64,000 bases of DNA, taken from contig JANQJU010000086.1 of NCBI GenBank assembly GCA_028281495.1, positions 1 through 64,000 of the forward strand, read 5' to 3'. A program made the position numbers and the translations under genes. Shown piece by piece: positions 61,357 to 64,000 of the stretch (position 1 is its first letter; each line of letters opens with the position of its first letter). The notes beneath the pieces were generated by a model that worked only from the letters and a program-made list of their open reading frames with translations, was not told the origin of the DNA and made no database searches. Origin of the DNA: SAR324 cluster bacterium (GTDB taxonomy: Bacteria > SAR324 > NAC60-12).

Positions 61357-61633
61357 TGATATACGGTTGAGCCTTCTTGGCATCAAAGCAAACAATGTCG
61401 TAGGTAGCAAGTTCGCGTAGATAGAATGGATCACCGGCAATCATCTCCCGCACGAAAGCTTCGTTTTCTGCCCGCATTACAATCACACCGCCAGCTTGAG
61501 AGCATTGGATTCCTGAGAATAAAATCGATTGATCCGCATAATAAGGTTGTAAATGAATCCGATGATCGGGAGCCGCTTCCATGATCTTTTCGATAGGGAC
61601 TCGGTAGCTCAACACAACAACATAAAGATGCAT
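61334..61633 (-). CDS. YciI-like protein
   Basis: 99 residues. HLYVVVLSYRVPIEKIMEAA and SQAGGVIVMRAENEAFVREM with DPFYLRELATYDIVCF match the YciI fold (dimeric ferredoxin-like), whose His/Asp pair (DHR) is visible near the centre. Members serve as small enzymes or accessory domains. It overlaps the SprT-like start by 23 nt, so the two are co-translated. Confidence 0.88.
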   Translation of the reverse strand: MHLYVVVLSYRVPIEKIMEAAPDHRIHLQPYYADQSILFSGIQCSQAGGVIVMRAENEAFVREMIAGDPFYLRELATYDIVCFDAKKAQPYINEWIHGN

Positions 61634-61806
61634 TTTCCCTCGTTTTTCTTATTAAAGCTAATTCATTGAATAACAAAGTTGTAGCTATGCACGTTTAATA
61701 GCAATTTATACCGGTTTTACATTTTTTTCGGTAGTGGAGCCACAATCGATCATATGCCTTTTGATCATTGGGCTTTGTGTGTCTTGGTTAGTGTAGTTGT
61801 GACTGA

Positions 61807-62631
61807 TTAGACGTCTTTTAATAAGAGTTTATATTGGCTTTGCGTTTTTTCAATCAGTTGTTGCAACGAGGCGAGGTTGTAATCGAGCATGCGAGCCACT
61901 TCCCGAACCAATTCCAGTTCCAAGTCATCAAAATGACCATCGCTCATCGTGATCTCAATCAGATATCTCAAAATGGAGGCTGTGATTTCTGAAGTGAATT
62001 GAACAGGTCCCAATTGTTCCAACGAAAAATTGGCTGCGTCTTGTTTCACAGAGGCAATCAAGTCGGAAGAATCGGAAAGAAGATCCGAAATGTGACTAAA
62101 GTAAGCGATCTCATTGCGATCAATGCGTCCATCAGCGTAGATGACTTTTAGGATCATGGCGGCAAGCCAATAGCGCTCTTTTTCATGCAGTTGATCCATC
62201 AGCTTCTGGAAAAATCGCCATTTGGCATGATGAAAAACATCCTGAATGAGGCGGACCTTTTTGGATGTATTGAACTGAAGAGTTGTGCTAATTTTATGCA
62301 AATAGTTGATTTCGTCAGGATGGAGTTCATGATCTGATGCGCAGATTTCTAAGATGTAACGAAAAACCCATTCGGCGAGTTTGGGTGGCATCTCAATCGG
62401 TTCCAATGTCAGAATTTTTTGATTCGTCAAAATATCACGAAAGATGTCAAGCATCTCTGGTTCCACTCCAAAAGCAGCAATCATTGCTTTCAGGTGCTCA
62501 CGTTCCTCCGGCTGAATCGTTTGGTCAGCAATGACCGCATTTCCGATTGCTTTTGCAATCCAACGCTTCATCGCAGGGGTAACAACCACACCGTCAGGAA
62601 ACTTCAATTCAATCCATTGTATATTTTCCAT
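61807..62631 (-). CDS. TerB-like repeat protein
   Basis: 274 residues, all helical. Four related segments with an acidic loop and following Glu occur at about 33-55 (IADQTIQPEEREHLKAMIAA), 97-118 (CASDHELHPDEINYLHKIST), 164-186 (IYADGRIDRNEIAYFSHISD) and 228-250 (TMSDGHFDDLELELVREVAR). Each has the DGxIxxxE pattern of TerB metal-binding modules. Such proteins bind divalent metal or act in tellurite/phage-stress systems; here no other ter genes are seen. Cytoplasmic. Function unproven. Confidence 0.75.
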   Translation of the reverse strand: MENIQWIELKFPDGVVVTPAMKRWIAKAIGNAVIADQTIQPEEREHLKAMIAAFGVEPEMLDIFRDILTNQKILTLEPIEMPPKLAEWVFRYILEICASDHELHPDEINYLHKISTTLQFNTSKKVRLIQDVFHHAKWRFFQKLMDQLHEKERYWLAAMILKVIYADGRIDRNEIAYFSHISDLLSDSSDLIASVKQDAANFSLEQLGPVQFTSEITASILRYLIEITMSDGHFDDLELELVREVARMLDYNLASLQQLIEKTQSQYKLLLKDV

Positions 62632-62759
62632 TGTTCACTCCTCAATAGTTCATACCATAAAAATCGCTTATCACCGGTTCTCTTGGTTTGCAAGCAATTT
62701 GAGGGTCACCCAATTCTGGTTAGAGTCAGTACATAAGACATATAATGTAAGGAGCAGAT

Positions 62760-63578
62760 ATGTCGGAAATTCTTGGTTTGAGGCACGCAGCAGTACCCGT
62801 TCAAAATTTACAGCGAGCTTTGGATTTTTATTGCAATTCCTTAGGGTTTCACAGGTACCATACCAACGATGAAGACTGGGCAATGGTCGCACTCGGTGGG
62901 ACCTCCATTAGCTTAGTGCCGATGCAGGAAGAGATTGGAATTACCCCGCGCGGAGGTTCGCACCCAGCACATTTAGGAATCACAGTTCGGAATCCAGAAA
63001 CGGTGAATCGCTTGTATAGTCAACTTTCCAGTCTAACGACGATTCGCACTTCATCACCAAAGCAACACCGGGACGGTAGTTATGGATTTTATTTCACGGA
63101 TACAGAAGGCAATCAGTTGGAGTGCATCTTCATTCCCTACGGGGTATGCCCGCCTGCTTCGGAATCAAAGTCAACCGGCACGATCTTATTAGCCCATGGC
63201 AGCCGGAACCCACAGTGGAAGCAACCTTTTGAACACCTCTTGGATTTAGCTAAAATGCATGCGTCTCACCTTCAATGGGAATTGGCCTATATGGAGCTTG
63301 CTCAACCTAGTTTGTCTGAGGCAGTACAGCAATTGATGCAACAAAACTCCCTTCACTGCATTTGTATTCTCCCCGTTTTTATGGCGACAGGAGAACATTT
63401 GATAAAGGATATTCCTGCTATTTTAGAACCTCTCCAAGAGGAATATCCAAAGACCCAATTTAAATTGTTTCCTGCTCTGGGAGAAAGCGCTTTAGTGCAA
63501 GAAGCCTTTGTAACTGCTGCCATTGAGCAAATTGACAATGCGAAATCTACAGTTTTTCACCTTGAAAACTTGCACTAA
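62760..63578 (+). CDS. Fusion of a VOC/glyoxalase domain with a CbiX/SirB-like chelatase
   Basis: 272 residues. Residues 1-130: VOC fold (GLRHAAVPVQNLQRALDFYC, then GGSHPAHLGITVRN and FYFTDTEGNQLECIFIPY), with His and Glu metal ligands. Residues about 140-262: CbiX/sirohydrochlorin chelatase half (ILLAHGSRNPQWKQPFEHLL, AYMELAQPSLSEAV and LPVFMATGEHLIKDIPAIL, with metal His in LAHGSRN and GEHLIKD). CbiX inserts cobalt or iron/nickel into the porphyrinoid sirohydrochlorin. I do not know of this pairing as a common architecture. It precedes rplC. Confidence 0.85.
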   Translation: MSEILGLRHAAVPVQNLQRALDFYCNSLGFHRYHTNDEDWAMVALGGTSISLVPMQEEIGITPRGGSHPAHLGITVRNPETVNRLYSQLSSLTTIRTSSPKQHRDGSYGFYFTDTEGNQLECIFIPYGVCPPASESKSTGTILLAHGSRNPQWKQPFEHLLDLAKMHASHLQWELAYMELAQPSLSEAVQQLMQQNSLHCICILPVFMATGEHLIKDIPAILEPLQEEYPKTQFKLFPALGESALVQEAFVTAAIEQIDNAKSTVFHLENLH

Positions 63579-63709
63579 AGTTTATATGTAGAAAGTTTTG
63601 TATATTTATCCGTCGCATCATTTAGGAATTTTCGGGTTCGGAACTGTTTTGCAAGTCTAGCATCAACAGAAGCGACACATTATCTCACACCACATCGATA
63701 AAGGGCATC

Positions 63710-64000
63710 ATGATACAAGGAATGCTGGGTCGTAAAATTGGCATGACTCAAATTTTTGAAGAAGATGGCACAGTAGTTCCTGTGACCGTTGTAAAACTTG
63801 GCCCCGTCACTGTGATTCAAAAGAAAACCGAAGACAAAGAAGGCTACAATAGCGTCCAGGTAGGTTTCGAAGAAGTTGCAGAACGGAAGCTCACGAAACC
63901 AAAACTCAAGCACTTGAAAGGTCAAAAACCACATCGAATATTGAAAGAATTTCGTGTGGAAGACATCAATGCGGTTGAAATAGGACAAATATTTGATACA
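63710..64000 (+). CDS. rplC: Ribosomal protein uL3, 5' part
   Basis: 97 residues, cut by the window end. GMLGRKIGMTQIFEEDGTVV and PVTVVKLGPVTVIQKKTED are the standard uL3 opening, followed by GYNSVQVGFEEVAERKLTKP. uL3 is an early 50S assembly protein near the peptidyl-transferase centre. It normally lies second in the S10 operon behind rpsJ, but the 131 bp upstream hold no rpsJ, so the operon starts here or rpsJ is elsewhere. ATG 63710 or the Met five residues on may be used. Confidence 0.95.
   Translation, partial: MIQGMLGRKIGMTQIFEEDGTVVPVTVVKLGPVTVIQKKTEDKEGYNSVQVGFEEVAERKLTKPKLKHLKGQKPHRILKEFRVEDINAVEIGQIFDT

Overview
The window looks like chromosome from a Gram-negative, probably aquatic proteobacterium of a deep or poorly sampled lineage. 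Evidence: periplasmic ABC binding proteins with signal peptides, remnants of an RND/DUF1302 outer-membrane module, an ISC iron-sulfur operon, a cyclopropane-synthase/DUF1365/FAD-oxidoreductase operon, very large hybrid sensor kinases, and moderate G+C (mid-forties by eye). I cannot name a genus; a SAR324-like or delta-like proteobacterium is a guess. I see no phage, insertion sequence or CRISPR array.

Layout. 1-950: GC-rich C-terminal remnant of a TPR protein, then tRNA-Asp and tRNA-Val. 1-8.2 kb: iscR-iscS-iscU-hscB-hscA, lacking iscA and fdx, continuing into cysH-like and tyrS. 8.2-12.6 kb: a phosphoacceptor-less receiver protein, a coiled-coil protein, tRNA-Thr, yicC, a CMP-kinase-like NTPase and dapF. 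12.8-18.6 kb: a membrane LytTR regulator, a long upstream region with three pairs of LytTR-like half-sites, then a decayed RND / lipoprotein-sorting / DUF1302 operon. 18.7-25.1 kb: an Rpn-type nuclease with internal tetrapeptide repeats, two decayed solute-binding protein genes, HD hydrolase, GNAT, HxlR regulator divergent from an MFS transporter, and a penicillin-acylase remnant.

25.4-38.8 kb is the most distinctive part: two hybrid histidine kinases sharing an unrecognised C-terminal domain and a 1755-residue Ser/Thr kinase-ATPase-GAF-histidine kinase flank a small cluster encoding a bulb-type lectin, a truncated helical protein and an intact ClyA/HBL-type alpha-helical pore-forming toxin.

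39.2-46.4 kb: sugar-uptake operon (Gfo/Idh/MocA dehydrogenase, sugar isomerase/epimerase, ABC ATPase, permease, two binding proteins separated by a 15-bp tandem repeat). 46.5-49.4 kb: GNAT, DUF429-like protein, and a second Rpn paralog. 49.4-54.7 kb: translationally coupled lipid-modification operon. 55-63.6 kb: large membrane protein, Mrp ATPase, glycerophosphodiesterase, a receiver-ATPase protein, an atypical PII, several small proteins, and a VOC-CbiX fusion. The window ends inside rplC, which has no rpsJ immediately upstream.
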